Assembly: GCF_022024275.1 (NCBI RefSeq)
Contig: NZ_CP091804.1
Span: 2,002,501-2,066,500, forward strand
Reading direction: 5' to 3'
Origin: Sphingopyxis sp. BSN-002
GTDB taxonomy: Bacteria > Pseudomonadota > Alphaproteobacteria > Sphingomonadales > Sphingomonadaceae
Length of the DNA: 64,000 nt
Below, one piece after another: positions 8,293 through 16,342 of this stretch. Below the pieces are notes generated by a model. The model searched no databases. It was not told the origin of the DNA and saw nothing but the letters and a program-made list of their open reading frames with translations. The translations under genes were made by a program, and so were the position numbers. Every line of letters starts with the position of its first letter. Position 1 is the stretch's first letter.

Positions 8293-9084
8293 CTACCTGT
8301 CGGGATCGACGACCGGTCCCCTCACCCGCGCGCGCACCGCGCTCGGGCTCGCGCCGAGCAGGCTTCGCACCATCTTGTTGAAACGCTGCGCGTCGGCGAC
8401 GCCGCAGCGCTCGGCGACGCGCCAGATCGGCAGGTCGGTCGATTCGAGCAGGAAACGCGCATGTTCGGCGCGCCGCTGGAGCAGGCGGTGGGGCACGGTG
8501 GTGCCAAAGCGGCTGCGGAAGAGCCGTGCCAGATAGGCGGGCGAACGACCCGCCGCGGCGGCGATCTCGCGCACGCCGATCGCTTCGTGGAAATGACGGT
8601 CGATATATTCGGCGGCGCGCGCGGCGGCATCATCCTCGGGCAGCGGGTCGGTGCGCCGCGCGAGCGTCAGCAACAGCTCCTGCGCCGCCAGCCGCGCCGC
8701 GATATGCGCGATCGGGTCGCTCGCGGTCGCGAACAGCCCGCTGACATGCGCAAACCGCTCGCGCAGCGCGGCGCAGTCGGGCAGGTGGAGCGCGACGGGA
8801 GCGTGCGCGCCCTGCCCCTCGCCGGCTTCGATATGGATGCACCAATGCGTACCGGGCGCGGCAAGGTCATAGCTTGATGGCAGGCCGGCAGGGCTCAGCG
8901 TGATATCGCCGGGCGCGATGCGGATGCGTTTTCCGGCCAGCTCCATCTCGCCGGTATAGCCGTGAAGGTGCAGCGCGTGGGTGCGCCCTTGATGGATCGT
9001 CGAAAATCCGCGGTCGGCGAGCAGAAACTGCCCGGCCACGGCGATGCGCGGCAAATCTTCCAATGGCAGGTCGATCGTTTCCAT
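8293..9084 (-). CDS. AraC-family transcriptional regulator
   Basis: A 263-residue regulator if translation starts at METIDLPL. An in-frame TTG at 9120 would add 12 residues, but ATG is preferred. The N-terminal half looks like a cupin-type sensing domain. The C-terminal half carries the paired helix-turn-helix: AIGVREIAAAAGRSPAYLARLFRSRFG, then LPIWRVAERCGVADAQRFNKMVRSLLGASP. It is transcribed divergently from the PhyH gene with about 99 bp between starts, so that gene is its likely target. The effector cannot be told from sequence. Confidence 0.9.
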   Translation of the reverse strand: METIDLPLEDLPRIAVAGQFLLADRGFSTIHQGRTHALHLHGYTGEMELAGKRIRIAPGDITLSPAGLPSSYDLAAPGTHWCIHIEAGEGQGAHAPVALHLPDCAALRERFAHVSGLFATASDPIAHIAARLAAQELLLTLARRTDPLPEDDAAARAAEYIDRHFHEAIGVREIAAAAGRSPAYLARLFRSRFGTTVPHRLLQRRAEHARFLLESTDLPIWRVAERCGVADAQRFNKMVRSLLGASPSAVRARVRGPVVDPDR

Positions 9085-9183
9085 GTTCGATTTTTTACCA
9101 TAAGATCGGGTGCGCGCCAATTGCGATCACCGCTTGGAAGCGGCACCATCGGCGCAAATTCAGACGATGAGGATGCCGCGGCG

Positions 9184-9942
9184 ATGCTGAGCGAAGAGCA
9201 GAAAAAATTCTACGACGATCAGGGCTATGTCCTCGTCCCCAGCCTGTTCAGCGCCGAGGAGGCGGCAGCGTTCCGCGCCGAAATGCACCGCATCGCCGAC
9301 AATGAAGGCAACAGCGACGCGACATGGGACAGCGTGCGCGGCAGCGGCACGACGATCACCCATTGCCACGACGTCCATTTCCGTTCGGCGATGGTGACGC
9401 GGCTGCTGACCGATCCGCGCCTCACCGAAATCGCGCAGGACATCATCGGCCCGAACGTCCAGCTTCACCACAACAAGATGTTCATCAAGCCGCCCGAGAA
9501 GGGCTCGCCCTTCCCGATGCATCAGGACTATCCCTATTTCCCGCATCGCGACCATTCGATGATCGCGGTCATCCTGCACTTCGACGATGCGCCCGAGGAA
9601 AAGGGATGCCTGCGCGTCTATCCGGGGACGCACAAGCTCGGCCCGCTGCCTTCGGAGGGCAAGGACCATCACGCCTCGACCGAAACCTATCCGATCGAGG
9701 GCGCGACCGCGCTGCCGGCGAAGGCGGGCGATGCGCTGTTCTTCCACTATCTGACCGTCCACGGATCGGGTTTGAATACCTCCGACGAACCGCGCACGAC
9801 CTTGCTCATCCAGCTGCGCGATCCCGCCGACGTGCCGCTGAACGACGGGCACAGCTCGCGCGGTCAGGGCATGATGCTCGCGGGCGTCGACCCGACCGCG
9901 GGGGCGTTCAAATTCGCGTGGGAAGACGAGAAAGCTGCCTGA
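9184..9942 (+). CDS. Phytanoyl-CoA dioxygenase (PhyH) family protein
   Basis: A 252-residue Fe(II)/2-oxoglutarate-dependent oxygenase of the PhyH superfamily, hydroxylating an unknown small molecule. It starts MLSEEQKKFYDDQGYVLVPSLF, the usual N-terminal signature. The iron triad can be placed: His and Asp in PFPMHQDYPYF and the distal His in YLTVHGSGLN, with the following Arg of SDEPRTT likely binding 2-oxoglutarate. No signal peptide, so cytoplasmic. It is divergent from an AraC regulator and 46 bp upstream of a tannase-family esterase. Many sphingomonad PhyH proteins lack known substrates, and none is proposed here. Confidence 0.88.
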   Translation: MLSEEQKKFYDDQGYVLVPSLFSAEEAAAFRAEMHRIADNEGNSDATWDSVRGSGTTITHCHDVHFRSAMVTRLLTDPRLTEIAQDIIGPNVQLHHNKMFIKPPEKGSPFPMHQDYPYFPHRDHSMIAVILHFDDAPEEKGCLRVYPGTHKLGPLPSEGKDHHASTETYPIEGATALPAKAGDALFFHYLTVHGSGLNTSDEPRTTLLIQLRDPADVPLNDGHSSRGQGMMLAGVDPTAGAFKFAWEDEKAA

Positions 9943-9988
9943 CGTTTTCGCCTGGCTGCCGCTGCTTCTGTCGTTCGGCAGTCCGGCC

Positions 9989-11290
9989 GTGGATGACCGC
10001 TGTGCGACCCTCGCCAAGCTGGCGCTCGACAAGGCGGTCGTCGAGAGCGCCGTGCTGTCGGACGGCATCTGCCGCGTCGACGGCTCGGCGCATCCGGTGC
10101 CGGGATCGGACATCCGCTTCACCGTCTATCTGCCCGCAGCCGAGCGCTGGAGCGGGCGTTATTACCAGATCGGCAACGGCGGCTTCGCCGGCGCGATCCA
10201 TCTGCCGACGCTCGAGGAGGGCGCGCAGCGCGGCGATGCGATCGCGGCGACCGACACCGGACATCGCGGACACGGGTTCGACGCGAGCTGGGCGGCGGGC
10301 AATCCGGTGGCGCTCGCCGACTATGGCTGGCGCTCGATCAAGGCGACGCGCGATGCCGCGCAGGCGCTGGTCGGAGCCTATTACGGCAGGGCACCAAAGA
10401 ATCATTATTTCATGGGCTGCTCGAACGGCGGGCGGATGGCGCTGATGGCGGCGGCGCGCTGGCCCGAAGACTGGGACGGCGTGATCGCAGGGGCGCCCGC
10501 CAATCCATGGACGCTCCAGTTCCGCAACTTCGGAGAGATACAGGACCGAATGCGCGCGGAAGGCGGCTGGCTCGGGCCGTCCGAACTCGACCTCATCCGG
10601 CGAACCGCGCGCGCCGCGTGCCCGGCAAAAACGATCCGGAACGGCATCGCGCAGCAGCCCGGCGGGTGTCGCCCCGACTGGTCGCGTCTCGCCTGTGCGG
10701 GCGGCGCGAAGGCGGGGTGTCTGTCGATCGGACAGCTCGCCACGCTCGGGCGGATCATAGGAGCCGGCTATGAGCCCGCAGCGATGGACGTCGACGACTG
10801 GCAGCGCTGGATCGCCAACCCCGACACCTCGGCCCAGTCGCAGCTGACCTTCGCCGAGCAGTCGCGGCAATATATGTTCGGGCCGTTTTCCCCGGCCGCG
10901 CTTTCGGACAATCTCGATGTGCGCCCGGCCGACTTGCAGGGTTTCCGCGATCGCGGCGGCCGCATCCTGTCCTATTTCGGCTGGTCCGACGCGGTCATCG
11001 CGCCTCGCCTCGGCCTCGACTGGTACCGGTCGGTGGGGCGGGCAACGCGCGGGCCGGGAGCGCCGACCGATTTCTACCGCCTCTTCATGGTGCCGGGGAT
11101 GCAACATTGCCAGGGCGGGGCCGGCCCGGTGAACTTCGGCCAGTCGCTCGAAGCCCCCGCCGGCGTCCGGCAGCCCGGATACGACATACGCCTGACGCTC
11201 GAGCGATGGGTCGAGCAGGGATCGCCTCCCGACCGGCTGATCGGTCAGGGTGACGGCCGTTCGGTGACGTTGCGGCCCGCCGCGATCTGA
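9989..11290 (+). CDS. Tannase/feruloyl esterase family alpha/beta hydrolase
   Basis: A 433-residue member of the tannase family (short; many relatives exceed 500). The CS-D-HC arrangement is intact when counted from the GTG at 9989: Cys144-Ser145 in GCSNGGR, Asp334 in GWSDAVI, and His373-Cys374 in GMQHCQGG, so the disulphide that couples the catalytic Ser and His can form. The N-terminus is doubtful. The same frame stays open upstream to a stop at 9872 and encodes a secretion-like segment, KLPDVFAWLPLLLSFGSPA, immediately before VDDRC, but that stretch has no ATG, GTG or TTG and only a CTG at 9935. Ester substrates are probably plant phenolics or similar; the exact substrate is unknown. Confidence 0.85.
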   Translation: MDDRCATLAKLALDKAVVESAVLSDGICRVDGSAHPVPGSDIRFTVYLPAAERWSGRYYQIGNGGFAGAIHLPTLEEGAQRGDAIAATDTGHRGHGFDASWAAGNPVALADYGWRSIKATRDAAQALVGAYYGRAPKNHYFMGCSNGGRMALMAAARWPEDWDGVIAGAPANPWTLQFRNFGEIQDRMRAEGGWLGPSELDLIRRTARAACPAKTIRNGIAQQPGGCRPDWSRLACAGGAKAGCLSIGQLATLGRIIGAGYEPAAMDVDDWQRWIANPDTSAQSQLTFAEQSRQYMFGPFSPAALSDNLDVRPADLQGFRDRGGRILSYFGWSDAVIAPRLGLDWYRSVGRATRGPGAPTDFYRLFMVPGMQHCQGGAGPVNFGQSLEAPAGVRQPGYDIRLTLERWVEQGSPPDRLIGQGDGRSVTLRPAAI

Positions 11291-11299
11291 AACGACAAA

Positions 11300-11343
11300 C
11301 CGGCCAGCTCGCGCACGACAGGGGAGGAGCGGGAGCTGGCCGG
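11300..11343. terminator. Hairpin downstream of the tannase gene
   Basis: CCGGCCAGCTC (11300-11310) pairs perfectly with GAGCTGGCCGG (11333-11343) across a 22-base loop, ten bases after the tannase stop. No T-run follows, so it may be a weak or Rho-assisted terminator or an RNA 3' end stabiliser. The rest of the gap up to 11533 shows no gene-like feature and must hold the promoter of the envelope operon. Confidence 0.5.
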
Positions 11344-11533
11344 ATGCAGGCGACGTCGGACTTGCGGGTGCCGGGTTAAGTCCTTGTCGCCCTGGTCGGG
11401 TCGCCGAGGAGCGGTTTCGCTCTCGACCCGTCCCTTCTAGGTGCACCGGTCCGTCCGGGGCATGACCGCGACATGACAAAGTCGTAATCCGCGCGTCAGC
11501 TTGCGAAGACCCGCGCGCCGCTATGCCGGCACC

Positions 11534-12274
11534 ATGATCACGGGATCCAACAGATTCAGGCCATCACGCGGCACGACGGGACTGATCCTCCTCCTGCTGA
11601 TCCTGCTCGGCTGCGCGGGTTACTATGTCTATGCGGGCTATTATCGCCACGACATCTTCCGCGAGCTTCCGGCCGCGGACGCAGGGCCCGGACGGCCCGC
11701 CATCGTCATGCTGTCGGGCGATATGGGCAATCGCGTCGGCATGACGCCCAAGGTCGCAGCAAGGCTCAATGCGCGCGGCTATGCCGTCGTCACGGTCAAC
11801 AGCCTGTCCTTCTTCTCGCCGCGCCGCACCGCCGCCGAGGCCGCAGCGCTGATCGCCGGCGCGATGCACCGCGCCGAGGCGCTGGGCAGGACGCGCGAGG
11901 TCGTACTGATCGGCCAGTCGTTCGGCGCCGACATGCTGCACGCGGGGCTTGCCGAAATGCCCGCGGCGGCGCGAGCGCATGTCCGCGCGGTGGTGCTGGT
12001 CGTGCCCGGACACGACATCATCTTCCGCGCCTCGCCGATCGAGCTGGCGGGGCTCGAGACCCCCGACGCGCTCGCGCTGCCGACCGCGTCGCGGCTGACG
12101 TGGGTACCCGTCACCTGCATCCGGGGCATCAGGGAAGGCAACAGCCTCTGCCCCGAAATGGACATGCCGAACCTCCGCAAGGTCGACCTGCCCGGCGGGC
12201 ACCGCCTGAACGGCGACGATGCGGCGCTGACCGCCGCGATCCTTCCTGCGATCGTTCAGCCAAGGAGCGAATGA
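11534..12274 (+). CDS. AcvB/VirJ-like protein, probable aminoacyl-phosphatidylglycerol hydrolase
   Basis: A 246-residue protein with an N-terminal membrane anchor or uncleaved signal (about residues 17-36, GLILLLLILLGCAGYYVYAG) and a periplasmic VirJ-type alpha/beta hydrolase domain. The nucleophile motif is GQSFGADML; LPGGHRLNGDDAAL near the C-terminus supplies the His. PAIVMLSGDMGNR is the usual first strand. In Agrobacterium and Rhizobium, AcvB is a periplasmic lysyl-phosphatidylglycerol hydrolase encoded beside lpiA, the mprF homologue. The same pairing occurs here, with mprF two genes downstream. The start MITGSNR at 11534 is preferred over an upstream ATG because it gives a normal signal. 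This form has a single VirJ domain and lacks AcvB's extra N-terminal half. Confidence 0.8.
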   Translation: MITGSNRFRPSRGTTGLILLLLILLGCAGYYVYAGYYRHDIFRELPAADAGPGRPAIVMLSGDMGNRVGMTPKVAARLNARGYAVVTVNSLSFFSPRRTAAEAAALIAGAMHRAEALGRTREVVLIGQSFGADMLHAGLAEMPAAARAHVRAVVLVVPGHDIIFRASPIELAGLETPDALALPTASRLTWVPVTCIRGIREGNSLCPEMDMPNLRKVDLPGGHRLNGDDAALTAAILPAIVQPRSE

Positions 12275-12275
12275 A

Positions 12276-12683
12276 ATGAAGATGATGGCTCTCGCCCTGA
12301 TGCTTGCCGCCTCGACCGGAATGGCGGCGGCCGCCATACCGCAGCCGGCCGTCTCCCCCATCGGCCTATGGCAGAATCCCAAGGGCACGATCCGCGTCCG
12401 CACCCACCTCTGCGGGCAATTGCTGTGCGGCAATATCGTCTGGGCGAGCCCGAAGGCGATGGCCGATGCGCGCGATGCGGGGGTGAACTCGCTGATCGGG
12501 ACCGAGCTGCTCAGCGACTATCGCCACAGCGGCGCGGGACGCTGGACGGGTCAGGTCTATGTCCCCGACCAGGGCCGGCGCTTCTATTCGACGATCGAGC
12601 AGAAGGGACCGAACGACATACGCATTTCGGGCTGCATTCTCGGCGGCCTCCTGTGCAAGCGGCAGGACTGGACTCGCCAGTGA
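12276..12683 (+). CDS. DUF2147 periplasmic protein
   Basis: A 135-residue secreted protein with a signal peptide ending near AAAAIP. The mature part matches DUF2147 (SPIGLWQNPKGTIRVR, then LCGQLLCGNIVWA, then the C-terminal CILGGLLCKRQDWTR). Relatives are small lipocalin-like beta proteins of unknown function. The start is one base after the acvB-like stop, and its TGA overlaps the GTG of mprF, so it is translationally coupled inside a lipid-modifying operon. The four cysteines could form two disulphides. A lipid-binding role is only an inference. Confidence 0.85.
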   Translation: MKMMALALMLAASTGMAAAAIPQPAVSPIGLWQNPKGTIRVRTHLCGQLLCGNIVWASPKAMADARDAGVNSLIGTELLSDYRHSGAGRWTGQVYVPDQGRRFYSTIEQKGPNDIRISGCILGGLLCKRQDWTRQ

Positions 12684-15268
12684 GCCGGATCCTCGCCTGG
12701 AGTTCCGCGCACAAGCGGTCGCTATCGATCCTCGCGGCATTGGTCGTCGCGGCGCTGGGCTTCTCGGCGCTGTTCGGCCTGCTCCATTCGGTACGCCCGC
12801 ACGCGATCCGCCAGGCCTTCAACGCGCTGTCGAGCATGGAGATCGCGGGTGCGATCGGCCTGACCACGGCGAGCTATCTGCTGCTTACCCTTTATGACAG
12901 CGCGGCGCTGCACGTGATCGGGCGGAAGCTGCCATGGCGCACCGCGGCGCTGGCGAGCTTCACCAGCTATACGCTGAGCCACAATCTGGGCCTCGCGCTG
13001 CTCACCGGCGGGTCGGCGCGCTACCGCGTCTATCGCGCTGCGGGGCTCGGCGGCGGCGAGATCGGCAGCGTGATCGCGCTGGCGAGCCTCGCTTTCTGGA
13101 ACGGCGTGATCCTGCTTGCCGGGATCGCCGCGGCGACGAGCACGCATATCCTGCCCTTCTTCGACTGGGGCCTGTCGCTTCACTGGCTGCACATCGCCGG
13201 GCTGGCGACCGTAACGCTCTGCCTGATCCCGCTGCTACTCCGCCACTTCGGGCTTCGGGCGGTCGAGATCGGGGGCTGGCGGACACCCTTGCCCGGCCCC
13301 GCGATGAGCGCATCGATGACGCTCGTCGCCGCGCTGGATCTCGCGGCCGCCAGCGCCGCGCTCTACATCCTGCTTCCGGCGCCCGATGCGTCGGCATGGC
13401 CGCTCTTCTTTCTCGGCTATGCGCTTGCGATCATCGCGGCGCTGATCAGCCATGTCCCCGGCGGACTCGGCGTGTTCGAGGCGGTGGTGATCGCGACCGT
13501 CCCCGGCGACAAGGCACAGCTGCTCGCGGCGCTGCTCGCCTATCGCGTCATCTATTATCTGCTGCCGCTGCTCGTCGCCGCGCTGCTGCTCGCGTGGCAC
13601 GAAAGCCGGGCATGGCACGGGCAGGCGAAAGAGCTGGCGGTGGCGGGCCAGTCGCTGCTGCGCGAGCTGGCGCCGCCCCTGCTCGCGGCACTGGTCTTCG
13701 CCGGCGGTCTGATCCTTCTCGTCTCCGGATCGACCCCGGCGGAGTCGGCGCGGATGCACGACCTCAAGCATTTCCTGCCGCTGCCCTTTGTCGAAGCCTC
13801 GCATCTTGCGGCAAGCCTCGCCGGAACGCTCCTGCTCTTCCTCGCGCCGGGACTGCTCCGCCGCCTCGACGGCGCCTTCGTCGCGACGCGCGCGTTGCTG
13901 GTCGCGGCGATCCTCTTCTCGCTCGCCAAGGGATTCGACTATGAGGAAGCGCTGATCCTGACCGGGATCGTCGCCGCGCTGCAATGGAGCCGGCCCGCCT
14001 TCTATCGCAAGACCGCGCTGATCGACGCACCGCTGTCGACAGGCTGGATCGCAGCCGCACTGACGGCGATCCTTGCGTCCACCTTTGCCGGATTCTTCGC
14101 CTACAAACATGTCGCCTATGACAGCAGCCTCTGGTGGCAGTTCAGCCTGCGCGGCGACGCACCGCGTTTCCTGCGCACGCTGTTCGGCATTGCTGTGATG
14201 CTTGCGGGACTGGCGTTGTGGCGGCTGTTCGCCCCTTCGGCGCGCCCGGCCCGGCCCGGCGCGGTGAACTTCGACCAGCTAAGCCCCGCGATCGCCATCG
14301 CCGACCAGACCGACGCCTTTCTGGCCTTTACCGGCGACAAGCGCTTCCTGCTCGCCGATGAGGGCGACGCCTTTCTGATGTACCGCGTGCAGGGCGCGAA
14401 CTGGATCGTGATGGGCGACCCCGTGGGCAACGAGGCGCGCTGGTCGGACCTGCTGTGGAAGCTGCGCGAGCGGGCCGACGCTGCCCAGGGGCGCATCCTG
14501 CTCTATCAGATCAGCGCGCGCGCACTGCCGCATGCGATCGACCTTGGCCTTTCCATCGTCAAATATGGCGAGGAAGCCCGGGTCGAGCTGGGCGAATTCA
14601 CGCTTGCGGGGCCGCAGGCAAAATCGCTTCGTCATGCCGAACGCCGCGCGGTGCAGGATGGTGCCTCTTTCGCGATCATCCCTGCCATAGAGGTGCCCGG
14701 CCATATCGCCGAACTGAAGGCGGTCTCGGACGACTGGCTGGCGGCGAAAAAGCAGCGCGAGAAGGCCTTCAGCCTCGGCAGCTTCGACGCGGCCTATATG
14801 GCGCACTTCCCCTGCGCGGTGGTCCGGATCGACGGACGGATCGTCGCCTTCGCCAACATCCTCGCCACCGAAAACCGCGCCGAAATGTCGGTCGACCTGA
14901 TGCGCCATGTCGAGGCGCTGCCCTATGGCGTGATGGACTTCCTGTTCATCCGTTTGATGGAATATGCGCGCGGGGAAGGCTATCGGCGCTTCACGCTGGG
15001 CATCGCGCCGCTGTCCGGAATCGACGGCCGCAAGCTTGCCCCGGTCTGGGCGCGCGGCGCCGCATTCCTGTTTCGCCACGGCGAGATGCTCTATGGTTTT
15101 GAGGGCCTGCGCAACTACAAGGCGAAATTCGCGACCCATTGGGAACCGCGCTATATCGCCGGCCCGCGCGGGATGGCGTTCGCGCAGGGTATGGCGGCCG
15201 TCCACCATATCGTCAGCCGCCCGCCCGCGAAGAAAAGGGCGGCGCCGTCCGCTCTCGTGCTGGTCTGA
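12680..15268 (+). CDS. mprF: Bifunctional lysylphosphatidylglycerol flippase/synthetase (MprF)
   Basis: An 862-residue MprF/LpiA protein with a GTG start that overlaps the preceding stop (GTGA). The N-terminal part (about residues 1-520) is the multispan flippase domain, with GLALLTGGSARYRVYRAAGL and SHVPGGLGVFEAVVI typical of UPF0104. The C-terminal cytosolic part (about 540-840) is the DUF2156/GNAT-like transferase that moves the amino acid from aminoacyl-tRNA to phosphatidylglycerol (FLAFTGDKRFLLADEGDAF, GVMDFLFIRLMEYARGEGY, NYKAKFATHWEPRYIA). Length is normal. Modified lipid reduces surface charge and sensitivity to cationic peptides and acid. Lysine as the amino acid is assumed from the family; alanine is possible. 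Confidence 0.93.
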   Translation: MSRILAWSSAHKRSLSILAALVVAALGFSALFGLLHSVRPHAIRQAFNALSSMEIAGAIGLTTASYLLLTLYDSAALHVIGRKLPWRTAALASFTSYTLSHNLGLALLTGGSARYRVYRAAGLGGGEIGSVIALASLAFWNGVILLAGIAAATSTHILPFFDWGLSLHWLHIAGLATVTLCLIPLLLRHFGLRAVEIGGWRTPLPGPAMSASMTLVAALDLAAASAALYILLPAPDASAWPLFFLGYALAIIAALISHVPGGLGVFEAVVIATVPGDKAQLLAALLAYRVIYYLLPLLVAALLLAWHESRAWHGQAKELAVAGQSLLRELAPPLLAALVFAGGLILLVSGSTPAESARMHDLKHFLPLPFVEASHLAASLAGTLLLFLAPGLLRRLDGAFVATRALLVAAILFSLAKGFDYEEALILTGIVAALQWSRPAFYRKTALIDAPLSTGWIAAALTAILASTFAGFFAYKHVAYDSSLWWQFSLRGDAPRFLRTLFGIAVMLAGLALWRLFAPSARPARPGAVNFDQLSPAIAIADQTDAFLAFTGDKRFLLADEGDAFLMYRVQGANWIVMGDPVGNEARWSDLLWKLRERADAAQGRILLYQISARALPHAIDLGLSIVKYGEEARVELGEFTLAGPQAKSLRHAERRAVQDGASFAIIPAIEVPGHIAELKAVSDDWLAAKKQREKAFSLGSFDAAYMAHFPCAVVRIDGRIVAFANILATENRAEMSVDLMRHVEALPYGVMDFLFIRLMEYARGEGYRRFTLGIAPLSGIDGRKLAPVWARGAAFLFRHGEMLYGFEGLRNYKAKFATHWEPRYIAGPRGMAFAQGMAAVHHIVSRPPAKKRAAPSALVLV

Positions 15269-15675
15269 TGGACGCCGTGCGCCCGATGCCCCCCGCCGGT
15301 GCGATGCTGATCCTGCTCGCGGCGATCATCGCGCTTGCGGTGCATCTGGCGACGGCGCCCTACGCGCATCGCGGCGACCAGCTGCCCGGGCTGACCTATG
15401 AGCCCGAACGCCCTGCCCCGCGCGCGCCGATCGCGCTGGTCGTCACGAGCGTTCAGGACGGGAGTCCCGCGGCGAAGGCCGATATCGCCGCGGGCGATGT
15501 GATCGACCGCATCGACGGCAAGCCGATCGCGTCGGTCTCGGCCGTTGCGCACGCCATGAAAAGCGACGCCGCCAAGGGGGTCGAGCTCCATATTCGCCAT
15601 GCGGGCAAGAGTCGCTATAAGCATCTGCCAGCCCGCACGAAGGACCCGCATGTCGCAGAAAATACTCGTCGTTGA
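15268..15675 (+). CDS. Membrane-anchored PDZ-domain protein
   Basis: A 135-residue protein with one N-terminal transmembrane segment (about residues 12-30, AMLILLAAIIALAVHLATA) and a periplasmic PDZ domain, recognisable from VVTSVQDGSPAAKADIAAGDVI and IDGKPIASVSAVAHAM. There is no protease domain. The start overlaps the mprF stop by one base and its 3' end overlaps the response regulator by 26 bp. The location suggests a sensor-accessory or scaffold role that links periplasmic signals to the two-component system or to MprF (inference). Confidence 0.8.
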   Translation: MDAVRPMPPAGAMLILLAAIIALAVHLATAPYAHRGDQLPGLTYEPERPAPRAPIALVVTSVQDGSPAAKADIAAGDVIDRIDGKPIASVSAVAHAMKSDAAKGVELHIRHAGKSRYKHLPARTKDPHVAENTRR

Positions 15676-16336
15676 AGATGACCCCACGACCGCGGACTTC
15701 ATCGTCAAGAGCCTGACCGGCGAAGGCTTCGTCGTCGATCACGCCGCCGACGGACGCGACGGGCTGTTCCATGCGACCGACGGCAGTTACGATGCGATCG
15801 TCCTCGACCGCATGCTGCCGGGAATGGACGGCATGGCCGTGCTCGCCGCGCTGCGCGCCGCGAAGGTCGCCACCCCCGTCATCATCCTGTCGAACCTTGG
15901 CGCGGTCGATGCGCGGGTCGAGGGGCTGACATCGGGCGCAAACGATTATCTCGTCAAACCCTTCGCCTTTTCGGAATTGCTCGCACGGCTGAAGCTGCTG
16001 ATCGCCAAGCCCGGCGGCGGCACGCAGGTCGAAACGATGCTGGTGTGCGAGGATCTGGAGATGAACCTCCTCAATCGCCGCGTCACGCGCGCCGGGCAGC
16101 GGATCGACCTTCAGCCGCGCGAGTTCCGGCTGCTCGAATATCTGCTGCGCCACAAGGAGCAGGTCGTGACGCGGACGATGATGCTCGAAGGCGTGTGGGA
16201 ATATCATTTCGATCCGGGCACCAACGTCGTCGACGTCCATGTCAGCCGCCTGCGCCGCAAGGTCGACGACGGCTTCGGCAAGCCGCTTGTCCACACGATC
16301 CGCGGTGCGGGTTATATGCTCGGCAAGGCCGACTAG
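15650..16336 (+). CDS. OmpR-family response regulator
   Basis: A 228-residue regulator. The receiver domain has ILVVEDD (acidic pair at 10-11), phospho-acceptor Asp53 in VLDRMLPGMDG, and the conserved Lys in LVKPFAF. The winged-helix output domain ends with VVDVHVSRLRRKVDDG and IRGAGYML. ATG at 15650 is inside the PDZ gene, so the two are translationally coupled. The cognate kinase starts 6 bp after the stop. Membership of the lipid operon suggests autoregulation plus control of acvB/mprF in response to acid, cationic peptides or envelope stress (inference). Confidence 0.92.
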   Translation: MSQKILVVEDDPTTADFIVKSLTGEGFVVDHAADGRDGLFHATDGSYDAIVLDRMLPGMDGMAVLAALRAAKVATPVIILSNLGAVDARVEGLTSGANDYLVKPFAFSELLARLKLLIAKPGGGTQVETMLVCEDLEMNLLNRRVTRAGQRIDLQPREFRLLEYLLRHKEQVVTRTMMLEGVWEYHFDPGTNVVDVHVSRLRRKVDDGFGKPLVHTIRGAGYMLGKAD

Positions 16337-16342
16337 CGCCCG

